This document shows, in pieces, positions 1-8,731 of a DNA stretch of 64,000 nucleotides (positions are counted from its first letter, which is position 1; every line of letters begins with the position of its first letter). The position numbers and the translations under genes are program-made. Below the pieces are notes generated by a model. The model did no database searches, had not been told where the DNA came from, and was given only the letters and a program-made list of their open reading frames with translations. Origin of the DNA: Paractinoplanes polyasparticus (lineage in GTDB: Bacteria > Actinomycetota > Actinomycetes > Mycobacteriales > Micromonosporaceae). The DNA is taken from contig NZ_JAHWFK010000007.1 of assembly GCF_019710575.1 (NCBI RefSeq), positions 62,001-126,000 on the forward strand, in the 5' to 3' direction.

Positions 1-1
1 G

Positions 2-127
2 ACCGGGCCGCTGCGCAAAGACCCCGAACAGGTGCTGGAAGAGACGTACGCCTTCGGCCTGGAACGCCTGCTCGACGGACTGGAGATCTGGCTGACGAGA
101 AACGACGGGAAGCCGCCGCCGGCCTGA
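2..127 (+). CDS. C-terminal end of a TetR/AcrR-like transcriptional regulator (5'-truncated by the window edge)
   Basis: Only the last 41 codons are present; the frame is open from base 2 to a TGA at 125-127. The residues (a run around EQVLEETYAFGLERLLDGLEIW) resemble the final helix of the ligand-binding and dimerisation domain of TetR/AcrR regulators, where a FGLxRLLDGLE-type segment is common. The DNA-binding half lies outside the window, so the family call rests on a short resemblance. The gene runs towards the convergent sdhB with 57 bases between them. Confidence 0.5.
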   Translation, partial: TGPLRKDPEQVLEETYAFGLERLLDGLEIWLTRNDGKPPPA

Positions 128-184
128 TGAACAGCGGGTGCGACCCCGGCCGCCGGCAATGCGCCGGCAGCCGGAGTCGTTGGC

Positions 185-1237
185 TCAGTGGCCCTGGTGG
201 TGACCGTCGGTGCCGTGGTCGCCGTCCTGGCCGTCGTCGTGAACGCCGTACTGCGGAGCGGGCGGCTGGTAGGCCACCCGGCCGGACGGCAGCGGGAACT
301 GCTGATCGCCGAACGGGGACGGGCCGCCCTGGGTGGGCAGCGTGACCTCGGTGACGTCCATCCGGCCGTCCTCGCGCACCTCGGGGCCCTCGGGGCCCCG
401 GTTGGTGGTGAACGGCGCGCCCTTGGCCACGTCGGTCACCCCGACCGAGCTGCTCGGCGCCATGTTCTCGCCGTCGCCGTCGAGCTGGTCACGGCGGAAG
501 ATCTTGCGACCGAGCCAGACCAACGGGTCGTAGCGGCGGTCGACGACACGCTCCTTCATCGGGATGATCGCGTTGTCGGTGATCTTGATGTGCTCGGGGC
601 AGACCTCGGTGCAGCACTTGGTGATGTTGCACAAGCCCATGCCCTGGTGGGACTGGGCGTACTCCTTGCGGTCCGTCCGGTCGTCGAGCGGGTGCATGTC
701 GAGCTCGGCGGCGCGGATGAAGTAGCGCGGACCGGAGAACGCGGCCTTGTTCTCTTCGTGGTCGCGGACGACGTGACAGGTGTTCTGGCAGAGGAAGCAC
801 TCGATGCACTTGCGGAATTCTTGGCTGCGCTCGACGTCGACCTGCTGCATGCGGTAGTCGCCCGGCGCCACCCCGGGCGGCGGCGCGAAGGCCGGGGTCT
901 CGCGGGCCTTGTCGTAGTTGAAGGAGACGTCGGTGACCAGGTCGCGGATGACCGGGAACGTGCGCAGGGGCGTGATGGTGACCGTCTCGTCCTCTTCGAA
1001 CGTCGACATGCGGGTCATGCAACCCAGCCGGGGCTTGCCGTTGATCTCCATCGAGCACGAGCCGCACTTGCCGGCCTTGCAGTTCCACCGGCAGGCCAGA
1101 TCGGGCGTCTGGGTCGCCTGCAGCCGGTGGATGATGTCGAGCACGACCTCACCCTCGTTGACCTCGACATCGAAGTCCTCGATGTCGCCGCCGGCCGAAT
1201 CGCCCCGCCAGACGCGGAAGTGGCGCTTGGTGCCCAT
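185..1237 (-). CDS. sdhB: Succinate dehydrogenase/fumarate reductase iron-sulfur subunit with a long acidic/His-rich C-terminal tail
   Basis: Electron-transfer subunit of respiratory complex II, passing electrons from the SdhA flavin through Fe-S centres to the membrane quinone site. The [2Fe-2S] ligands are Cys53, 58, 61 and 73; the second domain has CxxCxxCxxxC at 144-154 and cysteines at 203, 208/209 and 213 for the [4Fe-4S] and [3Fe-4S] centres. I chose the ATG at 1237 because it overlaps the sdhA stop as TAATG, which implies translational coupling, and because the domain begins there; the frame stays open further upstream. The recognisable domain ends near residue 250, about the usual length of mycobacterial Sdh1-type SdhB. 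The last 100 residues are Gly/Pro/Asp-rich and end in a His/Asp-rich run. Confidence 0.93.
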   Translation of the reverse strand: MGTKRHFRVWRGDSAGGDIEDFDVEVNEGEVVLDIIHRLQATQTPDLACRWNCKAGKCGSCSMEINGKPRLGCMTRMSTFEEDETVTITPLRTFPVIRDLVTDVSFNYDKARETPAFAPPPGVAPGDYRMQQVDVERSQEFRKCIECFLCQNTCHVVRDHEENKAAFSGPRYFIRAAELDMHPLDDRTDRKEYAQSHQGMGLCNITKCCTEVCPEHIKITDNAIIPMKERVVDRRYDPLVWLGRKIFRRDQLDGDGENMAPSSSVGVTDVAKGAPFTTNRGPEGPEVREDGRMDVTEVTLPTQGGPSPFGDQQFPLPSGRVAYQPPAPQYGVHDDGQDGDHGTDGHHQGH

Positions 1238-3192
1238 TACTTCGCCTCCGTCTTGCTCTTCGCGCCGGGGATGGCGGCGTCGCCCGTCGGGCCCTCGATC
1301 GCGTCGAACTGGGTGATCTCGCCCTCGGTCAGGTATTTCGACAGCTCGGAGCGCTCGAACAGCTGGATCAACTCGTCCCGCATGCGGGGCACGGGTTTGC
1401 GCTCGAGATGCACGTCGCCGGAACCGTCGAGCGAGCAGACCAGGTTGATCAGTCGCCACTGCGGGTTCATCTGCGGGAAGTCCTCGCGCGTGTGACCGCC
1501 GCGGGACTCCTCACGCTCGAGCGCCGCCTTGGCCGTGCACTCCGAGACGATCAGCATGTTGCGCAGGTCGAGCGCGAGGTGCCAGCCCGGGTTGTAGCGC
1601 CGGCCGCCGATCGCGCCGACCTGGGCGACGCGCAGCTTGAGCTGCTGGAGCCGCTTGAGCGCGTCGGTCAGCTCGCCCTCGCGCCGGATGATGCCGACCA
1701 GGTCGCCCATCACGGCCTGAAGATCCTGCTGCAGGGTGTACGGATTCTCGCCGCCCGGCCTCTCCAGGGGCGCGAGGGCCGTGAGCACCGCGGATTCCAC
1801 GTCGGACGTGGTGACCTTGGGCCGCTTGGTCAGCGAGTCGGTGTAGGCCGCGGCGTGCTCGCCGGCCCGCTTGCCGAAGACCAGCAGGTCGGACAGCGAG
1901 TTGCCGCCGAGCCGGTTGGAGCCGTGCATGCCGCCGGACACCTCGCCCGCGGCGAACAAACCCTCGACCGTGCCCATCGCAGCCGTGCTGTCGGGTTCGA
2001 CCTCGACCCCGCCCATGACGTAGTGGCAGGTGGGCCCGACCTCCATCGGCTCCTTGGTGATGTCGACGTCGGCCAGCTCCTTGAACTGGTGATACATCGA
2101 CGGGAGCCGCTTGGTGATCGTCTCGGCCGGCATGCGGGTGGAGACGTCGAGCAGGACGCCGCCCGCCTTGGTGCCCCGGCCCGCCTTGACCTCGGAGTTG
2201 ATCGCACGGGCGACCTCGTCGCGCGGCAGCAGCTCGGGTGGGCGGCGGTTGTTGTCGGGGTCGTTGTACCAGCGGTCGGCCTCTTCCTCCGTGTCCGCGT
2301 ACTGCTTGCGGAACACGTCGGGGACGTAGTCGAACATGAAGCGCTTGCCCTCGCTGTTGCGCAGCACGCCGCCGTCGCCCCGGACCGACTCGGTGACCAG
2401 GATGCCCTTGACGCTGGGCGGCCACACCATGCCGGTCGGGTGGAACTGGAGGAACTCCATGTTGATCAGCGTCGCGCCCGCCCGCAGCGCCAGGGCGTGG
2501 CCGTCGCCGGTGTACTCCCACGAGTTCGAGGTGACCTTGTAGCTGCGGCCGACCCCGCCGGTCGCCAGGATCACCGCGGGCGCCTCGAGCAGGATGAACT
2601 CGCCGGATTCGCGGTAGTAGCCGAACGCGCCGGCCACGCGGTTCCCGTCGAGCAGCAGCTCGGTGATCGTGGTCTCGGAGAAGACCCGGATGCGGGCGTC
2701 GTAGTTGCCGGTCTCGGCGAAGTCTTCCTGCTGGAGCGAGACGATCTTTTGCTGCAGGGTGCGGATCAGCTCGAGGCCGGTGCGGTCGCCGACGTGCGCG
2801 AGCCGGGGATATTCGTGGCCGCCGAAGTTCCGCTGGGAGATCTTGCCGTCCTTCGTACGGTCGAAGAGCGCCCCGTACGTCTCGAGCTCCCAGATGCGTT
2901 CCGGAGCTTCCTTGGCGTGCAGTTCGGCCATGCGGAAGTTGTTGAGGAACTTGCCACCGCGCATGGTGTCGCGGAAGTGGACCATCCAGTTGTCGCGCGA
3001 GTTGACGTTGCCCATCGCGGCGGCGGCGCCGCCCTCGGCCATCACCGTGTGGGCCTTGCCGAACAGCGACTTCGAGATGATCGCCGTACGCTTGCCGGCC
3101 AGCCGGGCCTCGATGGCCGCACGCAGACCGGCGCCGCCGGCCCCGATCACGACGACGTCGTAGTGGTGTCGTTCGATTCGTGCAGTAGTCAT
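1237..3192 (-). CDS. sdhA: Succinate dehydrogenase/fumarate reductase flavoprotein subunit
   Basis: Catalytic subunit of complex II that oxidises succinate to fumarate with covalently bound FAD. The 651-residue product opens with a dinucleotide-binding GAGGAG at about residues 17-22, followed by an HTVMAEGGAAAA flavin segment. Later come the TCHYVMGG substrate-site motif, the GMHGSNRLGGNSL motif and a GGHTRED segment near the C-terminus, all typical of the family. The ATG at 3192 gives MTTARIERHHYDVVVIG, where the Rossmann fold begins. The gene follows sdhC by 14 bases and its stop overlaps the sdhB start, so the three genes form one operon. Confidence 0.96.
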   Translation of the reverse strand: MTTARIERHHYDVVVIGAGGAGLRAAIEARLAGKRTAIISKSLFGKAHTVMAEGGAAAAMGNVNSRDNWMVHFRDTMRGGKFLNNFRMAELHAKEAPERIWELETYGALFDRTKDGKISQRNFGGHEYPRLAHVGDRTGLELIRTLQQKIVSLQQEDFAETGNYDARIRVFSETTITELLLDGNRVAGAFGYYRESGEFILLEAPAVILATGGVGRSYKVTSNSWEYTGDGHALALRAGATLINMEFLQFHPTGMVWPPSVKGILVTESVRGDGGVLRNSEGKRFMFDYVPDVFRKQYADTEEEADRWYNDPDNNRRPPELLPRDEVARAINSEVKAGRGTKAGGVLLDVSTRMPAETITKRLPSMYHQFKELADVDITKEPMEVGPTCHYVMGGVEVEPDSTAAMGTVEGLFAAGEVSGGMHGSNRLGGNSLSDLLVFGKRAGEHAAAYTDSLTKRPKVTTSDVESAVLTALAPLERPGGENPYTLQQDLQAVMGDLVGIIRREGELTDALKRLQQLKLRVAQVGAIGGRRYNPGWHLALDLRNMLIVSECTAKAALEREESRGGHTREDFPQMNPQWRLINLVCSLDGSGDVHLERKPVPRMRDELIQLFERSELSKYLTEGEITQFDAIEGPTGDAAIPGAKSKTEAK

Positions 3193-3206
3193 GGTGTGCG
3201 TGCCCC

Positions 3207-4028
3207 TCAGCCGACGAACCGAAGATCGGAGAACCAGCCGAGCTCCAGCGCCATGATGTAGAAGTCGGTCAGCGCCAGCGTGCCGAGCGTGATCCAGGCC
3301 AGCTGCATGTGGCGGACGTTCAGCTTCGACACGAAGGTCCAGATGCGGTAGCGCACCGGGTGCTTCGAGAAGTGCTTGAGGCGGCCGCCGGCGATGTGAC
3401 GGCACGAGTGGCACGACAGCGTGTAGAGCCAGAGCATCACCACGTTGCCGACCAGGATGATGTTGCCCAGCCCGAAGCCGAACGAATCGCCGCTGCGGAA
3501 CGCGATGATCGCGTCGTACGTGTTGATCAGCGAGATGACCATCGCGGCGTAGAACGCGTAGCGGTGGGCGTTCTGGAAGATCAGCGGGAACCGGGTCTCG
3601 CCGGTGTATTTGGCGTGACCGTCGGGGACCGCGCAGGCCGGCGGGGAGAGCCAGAAGGCCCGGTAGTAGGCCTTGCGGTAGTAGTAGCAAGTGAGCCGGA
3701 AGAGCAGCAGGAACGGCAGCGTGAAGGCGGCCTCGGGCAGAATCCACCAGCTCGGCAGGGGCGTGCCGAACAGCGCTGAACCCTCGACGCACCGGTCGGT
3801 CAGGCAGGGCGAGTAGAACGGCGTGAGGTAGTGGTAAGCCTCGACGAAGTAATAGTCGTGCATGAAGACGCGGACGGTCGCGTAGGTGACCCACGCCCCC
3901 AGCCCGACGAAGGTGATGAGCGGGGCGAGCCACCACCGGTCGGTGCGCAGCGTCTTGGCCGTGATCGCCGCGCGTGGGTTGTGTGGACCGGAGGGTCCCA
4001 CGCCCGGCTTCGTTGCCGTCGTCGTCAT
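3207..4028 (-). CDS. sdhC: Succinate dehydrogenase cytochrome b-type membrane anchor (Sdh1-type)
   Basis: Membrane anchor that binds haem and quinone for the SdhA/SdhB pair. The 273-residue product has about five hydrophobic segments and several histidines in or near them (for example CHSCRHIAGG), as in fused cytochrome b anchors that need no separate SdhD; indeed no sdhD is present. The mycobacterial Sdh1 anchor is of about the same length. The ATG at 4028 has a good AGGAG ribosome site 6 bases upstream; a longer frame to 4115 lacks one. It is first in the operon, so the 243 bases between it and the next gene should hold the operon promoter, but I could not pick out convincing hexamers. Confidence 0.9.
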   Translation of the reverse strand: MTTTATKPGVGPSGPHNPRAAITAKTLRTDRWWLAPLITFVGLGAWVTYATVRVFMHDYYFVEAYHYLTPFYSPCLTDRCVEGSALFGTPLPSWWILPEAAFTLPFLLLFRLTCYYYRKAYYRAFWLSPPACAVPDGHAKYTGETRFPLIFQNAHRYAFYAAMVISLINTYDAIIAFRSGDSFGFGLGNIILVGNVVMLWLYTLSCHSCRHIAGGRLKHFSKHPVRYRIWTFVSKLNVRHMQLAWITLGTLALTDFYIMALELGWFSDLRFVG

Positions 4029-4271
4029 TCGATCTCCTGACGTGCCTGTCCCAGTGACCCGGCCGGCGAGCGAGGGGGAGCCCGGCAGCCGCCATGCTTG
4101 CGTGATGTGGGGCACACGTTACGCCGAGGGTCGGACAGTTTCGCGTCCAGGGATGGGGGATGGATCACAAATGTCGACCCTCATCGCATCGATACGTTCG
4201 CACACGCTAGTGGATCTTGCCGAGGCTGATCCGAAACGGACGCTCGGGTAGCAGCCGGGCAGGGCGCCCGC

Positions 4272-5105
4272 TCAGAGGTCGGGGGCGGCCAGGCGGCGGA
4301 CCGGGCCGGCGCACGGTGCGGGCGACCCTTCGATCAGATCGTCGGCGACGGGCTCGTTGTCCGCGTTCTTCGGGGGAACGTAGAAGGCGGGTGTGCGGGC
4401 CTTCGCCTGGCGGTCGAGGGCATCGGCGTAGACGGCGCGGGAGTCGAGCAACTGGCGCCAGCCGTCCTGGGCGCGGGCGTCGCTGATCTCGCCGACGTAG
4501 ATGCGGACGGCCGAGTTCTCATCGCGGATCGCCACCGCGCGGCCGGCCGGGCTCGAGGCGGCGCCGGGCGGATTGAGCCGATTGAGCCGGCGCTCGAGTT
4601 CGAGGCAGTTCTGGTCGCGCAGCACGCGGGTCTCGCGCGCCTCGGAGGCGGTGTCGCGCACGTCGGAGACGGCATCGACGACGGCGAGCGCGCCGGCGCA
4701 GAGGGCGATCACAATCAGGGCCGCACCGATCGAGATGCCCGCCACGAACCATTGCCGCCGGCGTCGCTGCCGGGCGTCGTGCACGCCGGAGCCCGCCAGT
4801 CGCCGCCACCACGCGGGCCGCGCACTGACCGTCACCCCTCCGCTTGCCGCCCGTCTGCCACGTGCCGGTTCGGTGCCGTCCGCCGGCCCGCTCCCGGCTG
4901 CGGAAGGGCTGCCGGGTGTGGTCGACGTCGCGCGTCCGGCCGCGAACGAGTCCGCACCGGCGGGATCCGCGGTGCTCGATGGCGCCTCGGTCGGATGGTC
5001 CGGGGAGGTGTCGGGCGGTCGGGCAGTGGGATCAGCGCGATTGGGTCTGGGCAGGCGGGCGGTGGCGTCGTCGTCCTGGTCAGGGTCGCGCGGCGAATCG
5101 CTCAC
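4272..5105 (-). CDS. Hypothetical single-pass membrane protein with disordered N-terminus
   Basis: I do not recognise a named family. The first ~115 residues are rich in Asp, Pro, Thr, Ser and Ala and probably disordered and cytoplasmic. An Arg-rich patch (RQRRRRQW) precedes one hydrophobic helix at about 120-142 (FVAGISIGAALIVIALCAGALAVV), so the remaining ~135 residues should be outside the membrane. That part holds an amphipathic stretch, an ELERRLNRLNPP segment and two cysteines about 100 residues apart (CLELERR and PAPCAGP) that could form a disulfide. The start is a GTG at 5105. The gene is 36 bases downstream of tldE on the same strand and may be co-transcribed with it. Confidence 0.75.
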   Translation of the reverse strand: MSDSPRDPDQDDDATARLPRPNRADPTARPPDTSPDHPTEAPSSTADPAGADSFAAGRATSTTPGSPSAAGSGPADGTEPARGRRAASGGVTVSARPAWWRRLAGSGVHDARQRRRRQWFVAGISIGAALIVIALCAGALAVVDAVSDVRDTASEARETRVLRDQNCLELERRLNRLNPPGAASSPAGRAVAIRDENSAVRIYVGEISDARAQDGWRQLLDSRAVYADALDRQAKARTPAFYVPPKNADNEPVADDLIEGSPAPCAGPVRRLAAPDL

Positions 5106-5141
5106 CGGCCCAGTGAAACACGCCGGTCAATGCGCGGCCGA

Positions 5142-6599
5142 TCAGCCGGAGGCGTTGCCGGTGAGGTTCCAGCTGGCCAGGTGCAGGGCGGGGGCCGCGT
5201 AGCGGGTGCCGGACCAGCGGTCGGGCAGCAGGATCGACTCGCTGCCGATGCCCAGCACCATGCCGGCCCCCAGCGCCTGCGGGTAGGACTGGGTGAACCG
5301 CATGTTGCCGACCGCCGCGGTCACCTCGCCGTTCTCGATCAGCCAGACGCCGTTGCGGGTCAGGCCGGTGACGACCAGCGTCTTCGGGTCGAGCACGCGG
5401 GTGTACCAGAGGTCGGAGATCAGCAGGCCGCGTTCCATGCGGGCCACCAGCGGGCGGGCGGATTCGGCCACCGGCCCGGCCGAGCCGGTCGCGGGCGACG
5501 GGGTCGCGGCGGACGAGGCCTCCAGCCGTACGTGGGTGGGACAGGGACCCCACGTGCGGGACGCGCCCGAGGCGTGACCGGTGGACACCGTGCCCGCCTC
5601 GGCGGCCGACGTGCGGTCGTGAGCCACTGCCTTGGTGACCCCCTCGCGCACCAGCACCAGCGACTCGCGGGGCGTGCCCTCGTCGTCGAACGGCAGGCCC
5701 GGCGCGTGTTCGTCGCGACTGCCCAGCGGCTCGTCGATCAGGGTCACCGACGGGTCGAACTGGTCGGCGCCGAGTTCGGCAAAGGACTGTTTCTGGGCGT
5801 ACGACTTGCCGTTGAACCCGAAGACCGAGAAGTTGTCGAGCAGGTCGGCGACCGCCTCGGGCTCGAGCACCACCTCGTAGCGTCCCGGCGGCAGCTCGAC
5901 CGGGTTCTGCGCCGCCCGGGCCTTGGCCGCCGCGCGGGCCCCGAGCGCGCCGCCGTCGAGGTCGGCCAGGCGGCCACTGGCCTGCCGGGCCACGCCGTCG
6001 GCGCCGTCGGAGCGGGCGATGCCGTCCATCGCGGCCTCGGCCGTGCGCCCCTCGACGGACTGCCCAGCACTGTTCGCGAACGCCGCCGACGTATAGACCG
6101 TGCGGCAGTAACCCGCCGTCTCGAGGCCCCCGGCGGCGCGGACGAAATCGCGGACGCGCTCGGCCCGTTCGGCCGGGGTCGCCCGCGCGGTCGCCTCGTC
6201 GAAGCCGAAGTCGAGCCGGGAGTGCTCGCCCGAACCGTGGTAGCCCGCCGAGTGGTGCAGCGGGCTGGGCGGGGTGAGCCCGGGCCACGTCACGTCGGGC
6301 GGGCTCAGCCGGGTCGCCGCGAGCGTGCGCTCGACCAGCCCGCGCAGCCCGGCGGCGTCGACGATCGTGGTGGCGCCCGACGCCGTCCGTCCGTCGAGGT
6401 GCAGCCGCAGGCCGACGGTGGTGACCGCGTCGGCCACGTTCTGATGGATCATGGAGACGGCGAACCGGGTCAGCGCCTGGGCGTCGTGACGCACCATGAC
6501 CTCGGCCTCGGCCGACGGCCCGGCTGCCTGCCGCACCAGTTCGACGACCCGGGCGGCGAGATCGAGCTCGACCCCGGCCCGGATGCTCTCGAGACTCAT
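5142..6599 (-). CDS. TldD/PmbA family protein (TldE-like partner subunit)
   Basis: Partner subunit of the TldD/TldE (PmbA) protease system, known in other bacteria for trimming peptides, including antibiotic peptide precursors. The 485-residue product has the family layout but lacks the HExxxH zinc motif found in the adjacent TldD, as expected for a TldE subunit. Family segments visible include PGRYEVVLEPEAVADLL, FDDEGTP and a C-terminal WYTRVLDPKT...VTGLTRNGVWLIENGE stretch. The ATG at 6599 overlaps the stop of tldD as ATGA; the frame is open far upstream inside tldD but that is a shadow. The coupled order tldD-tldE suggests stoichiometric production of a heterodimer. No peptide substrate gene is evident nearby. 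Confidence 0.9.
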   Translation of the reverse strand: MSLESIRAGVELDLAARVVELVRQAAGPSAEAEVMVRHDAQALTRFAVSMIHQNVADAVTTVGLRLHLDGRTASGATTIVDAAGLRGLVERTLAATRLSPPDVTWPGLTPPSPLHHSAGYHGSGEHSRLDFGFDEATARATPAERAERVRDFVRAAGGLETAGYCRTVYTSAAFANSAGQSVEGRTAEAAMDGIARSDGADGVARQASGRLADLDGGALGARAAAKARAAQNPVELPPGRYEVVLEPEAVADLLDNFSVFGFNGKSYAQKQSFAELGADQFDPSVTLIDEPLGSRDEHAPGLPFDDEGTPRESLVLVREGVTKAVAHDRTSAAEAGTVSTGHASGASRTWGPCPTHVRLEASSAATPSPATGSAGPVAESARPLVARMERGLLISDLWYTRVLDPKTLVVTGLTRNGVWLIENGEVTAAVGNMRFTQSYPQALGAGMVLGIGSESILLPDRWSGTRYAAPALHLASWNLTGNASG

Positions 6600-8032
6600 C
6601 CCCGCACCCCCACGCGTACGTCGGTGAACCTGGCCGGCGCCGCCGGATGACCTGTGTGACCCACCTGGCCGGGCTGGCCCTTGCCGCAGTTGGGCGTGCC
6701 CCAGGCGACGGTCTCGGACGAGAGCATGTCCATCGACTGCCAGAACTTGGGACCGATGCCGGTATAGGTCGGGTTGCGCAGCATGCGGCCGAGCTTGCCG
6801 TTCTTGATCTCGTAGCCGATCTCGCAGCCGAACTGGAAGTTGAGCCGGCGGTCGTCGATCGACCAGGAGCGGTTGACATCCATGAACACGCCGTCGTCGG
6901 TGGCCGCGATGATCTCGTCGAGCGTGTGCGGGCCCGGCTCCAGGCCCACATTGGTCATACGCACCATCGGCAGCCGCGCCCAGCCGTCGGAGCGGACGCT
7001 GCCCGCGTAGTCGAGCCCGGCCACGGCGGCCGAGTCGCGCCCGGCCAGCACGCCGACCCAGATGCCGTCGCGCACCGCGTCGCGCCGGGCGGCGGGGGTG
7101 CCCTCGTCGTCGTAGCCGAAGCTGCCCAGCGCACCCGGGATGCCGGGATCGATGGTGATGTTCATCAGTTCCGAGCCGTAGCGCAACGAGCCCAGCTTGC
7201 GCAGGTCGAGCCAGCTGGTGCCGGCGAAGGCGGCCTCCCACCCCAGGATGCGGTCGAGCTCGATGGCGTGCCCGACCGACTCGTGGATCTGGAGGGCGAG
7301 CTGCTCGCCGCCGAGCACCAGCGTCGTCTCGCCGGTGGGGCAGAGCGGGGCGGTGAGCAGGGCACGCGCTTCTTCTGCCATGCGGGGGGCGTTGCCGACC
7401 AGGTCGAGGCTCTCGACCAGTTCCCAGCCGCGTGTGCCGTACTGGCCGCCGTACGAGGGCCAGGAGCGCCGCTGGATCTCGCCGTCGCCGAAGGCGCTGG
7501 CCCAGACGCCGGCGCCGCACTCGCGGGTGTGCTGGTCGATACGGTGGCCCTCGCTCGAGACGAACCACTTGCGCGTGTCCCACACGGAGAGAGCGCCCTG
7601 GGCGAGATCGGCGCCGGCTGCTCCGGCCGCGGCGGTTGCCGCCACCAGCAGGTCACCCTTGGTCGACAGGGACACCCCGAGCGGGTCGATCTCGCACTCG
7701 TTGGCCCAGCTCGCCTCGACGGCGGACGAAGGCGCCAGCTCGACCGGTGGCCCCGGCACGGTGGCGCTGGCCGCGGCGATCTGCGCGGCCCGGCGGCCGG
7801 CGGCGCGGGCGGCCGGATCGGAAAGGTCGGGCACGGCGTAGAAACCCCACGAGGACCCGACCAGGGCCCGGACGCCGAGGCCGGCGCTCTCGTCCGAGTC
7901 GACCTCTTCGATGTCACCGTCGCGGGCGGACATCGACTCGGTGCGCCGCACCATGACGCGGCAGTCGGCATAGCGCGCCCCGGCTTCGAGAGCGGCCTGC
8001 ACCGCCGCCGAAGCCTCATCGAAGTGACTCAT
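6596..8032 (-). CDS. tldD: TldD family metallopeptidase (catalytic subunit)
   Basis: Zinc-dependent peptidase subunit of a TldD/TldE pair. The 478-residue product contains HESVGH at residues 250-255, the HExxxH zinc-binding motif of TldD, and a late NCGKGQP segment whose cysteine is conserved in the family. FGYDDEGTPAARR and the ATDDGVFMDVNRSWSIDDRR region are also typical. The ATG start at 8032 is followed by a normal TldD N-terminus. It is the first gene of a two-gene unit, with a 4-base overlap into the TldE subunit. With no peptide precursor in view it is more likely a housekeeping protease than part of a dedicated biosynthetic cluster. Confidence 0.93.
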   Translation of the reverse strand: MSHFDEASAAVQAALEAGARYADCRVMVRRTESMSARDGDIEEVDSDESAGLGVRALVGSSWGFYAVPDLSDPAARAAGRRAAQIAAASATVPGPPVELAPSSAVEASWANECEIDPLGVSLSTKGDLLVAATAAAGAAGADLAQGALSVWDTRKWFVSSEGHRIDQHTRECGAGVWASAFGDGEIQRRSWPSYGGQYGTRGWELVESLDLVGNAPRMAEEARALLTAPLCPTGETTLVLGGEQLALQIHESVGHAIELDRILGWEAAFAGTSWLDLRKLGSLRYGSELMNITIDPGIPGALGSFGYDDEGTPAARRDAVRDGIWVGVLAGRDSAAVAGLDYAGSVRSDGWARLPMVRMTNVGLEPGPHTLDEIIAATDDGVFMDVNRSWSIDDRRLNFQFGCEIGYEIKNGKLGRMLRNPTYTGIGPKFWQSMDMLSSETVAWGTPNCGKGQPGQVGHTGHPAAPARFTDVRVGVRG

Positions 8033-8064
8033 GGCCCGACCCTAGGCGACGGGTACGACAGAAA

Positions 8065-8652
8065 TCAGTCCGGCAACAGCGTCGCGGGATCCAGGTCGAC
8101 AGTGACCGGCTCCGTGAGCCGCAGGATTTCGCCCACCTTGGTCACCGAGTGCTCCTTGTATGCCGACCCGGCCAACTGGTAGAGGGTGAAGGTCCCGGCC
8201 TCGGGATCGACCATCAAATACCACGGGATCCCGGCCACCGCGTAGTAGTGCTTTTTCAGCACCTTGTCAGTGGTTGCGTTGGAAGGGGAGTGGATCTCGC
8301 AGACGAGTACGACGAACGTCGAGTCGATGATCAGGTCGTCGACCTCGTCGTCAGCCGCGAAGACAACGACGTCCGGGATCACCATCCGGTCCGGTCCGAG
8401 CTGGACGTTCACCGCGTCGCCGACTTCCAGGAGGGCCGGATCGGCGTTCGCTTCCAGGGTATTGGCCAGGTGCCGGGCGATTTTCTGGAGGGCGCGGGTG
8501 GGATTGGGTGTCACGAGCAGGCTCCCGTCGAGGAGTTCGACTCGGGGGGAGGTCACGCCAAGCGCCAGATAATCTTCACCGGTCATCGGCCGACCATCGG
8601 CGAAGATCATCCCGTTCGCGGACGGTTTGTCCGCAGTGAAAACCGTGGTCAT
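8065..8652 (-). CDS. Uma2 family (DUF820) putative endonuclease-fold protein
   Basis: Belongs to the Uma2/DUF820 family, which has a PD-(D/E)XK nuclease-like fold and is abundant in actinobacteria and cyanobacteria; its biological role is not settled. Visible signatures are MTGEDYLALG near the start, PRVELLDGSLLVTPNPTRAL, a VIPDVVVF segment and VLVCEIHSPSNATTDKVLKKHYYAVAGIPWYLMVDPE, which supplies the usual D...E...K set. I chose the ATG at 8652 (195 residues) because it has GGGAG 5 bases upstream and matches the family N-terminus. An alternative GTC-independent ATG at 8703 also has an AGGAG site and would add 17 residues, so the start is ambiguous. It is a stand-alone minus-strand gene. Confidence 0.85.
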   Translation of the reverse strand: MTTVFTADKPSANGMIFADGRPMTGEDYLALGVTSPRVELLDGSLLVTPNPTRALQKIARHLANTLEANADPALLEVGDAVNVQLGPDRMVIPDVVVFAADDEVDDLIIDSTFVVLVCEIHSPSNATTDKVLKKHYYAVAGIPWYLMVDPEAGTFTLYQLAGSAYKEHSVTKVGEILRLTEPVTVDLDPATLLPD

Positions 8653-8731
8653 AGCGTCTCCCGAGCTGTCGGGGTCGGACTCTCCCACAAAGACTAGTCT
8701 CATGACAACTCTCCTCGCGACTACCCTTTCG

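Noticed and set aside
4029..4271. A possible CRP/Rex-type operator (TTGTGA half-site; TGTG-GGG-CACA dyad) upstream of sdhC
   Set aside because: Only half-sites or very short dyads; not enough to claim an operator.
5142..8032. TldD/TldE as part of a microcin-type peptide biosynthetic cluster
   Set aside because: No precursor peptide, modifying enzyme or exporter gene is nearby; a housekeeping pair is more likely.
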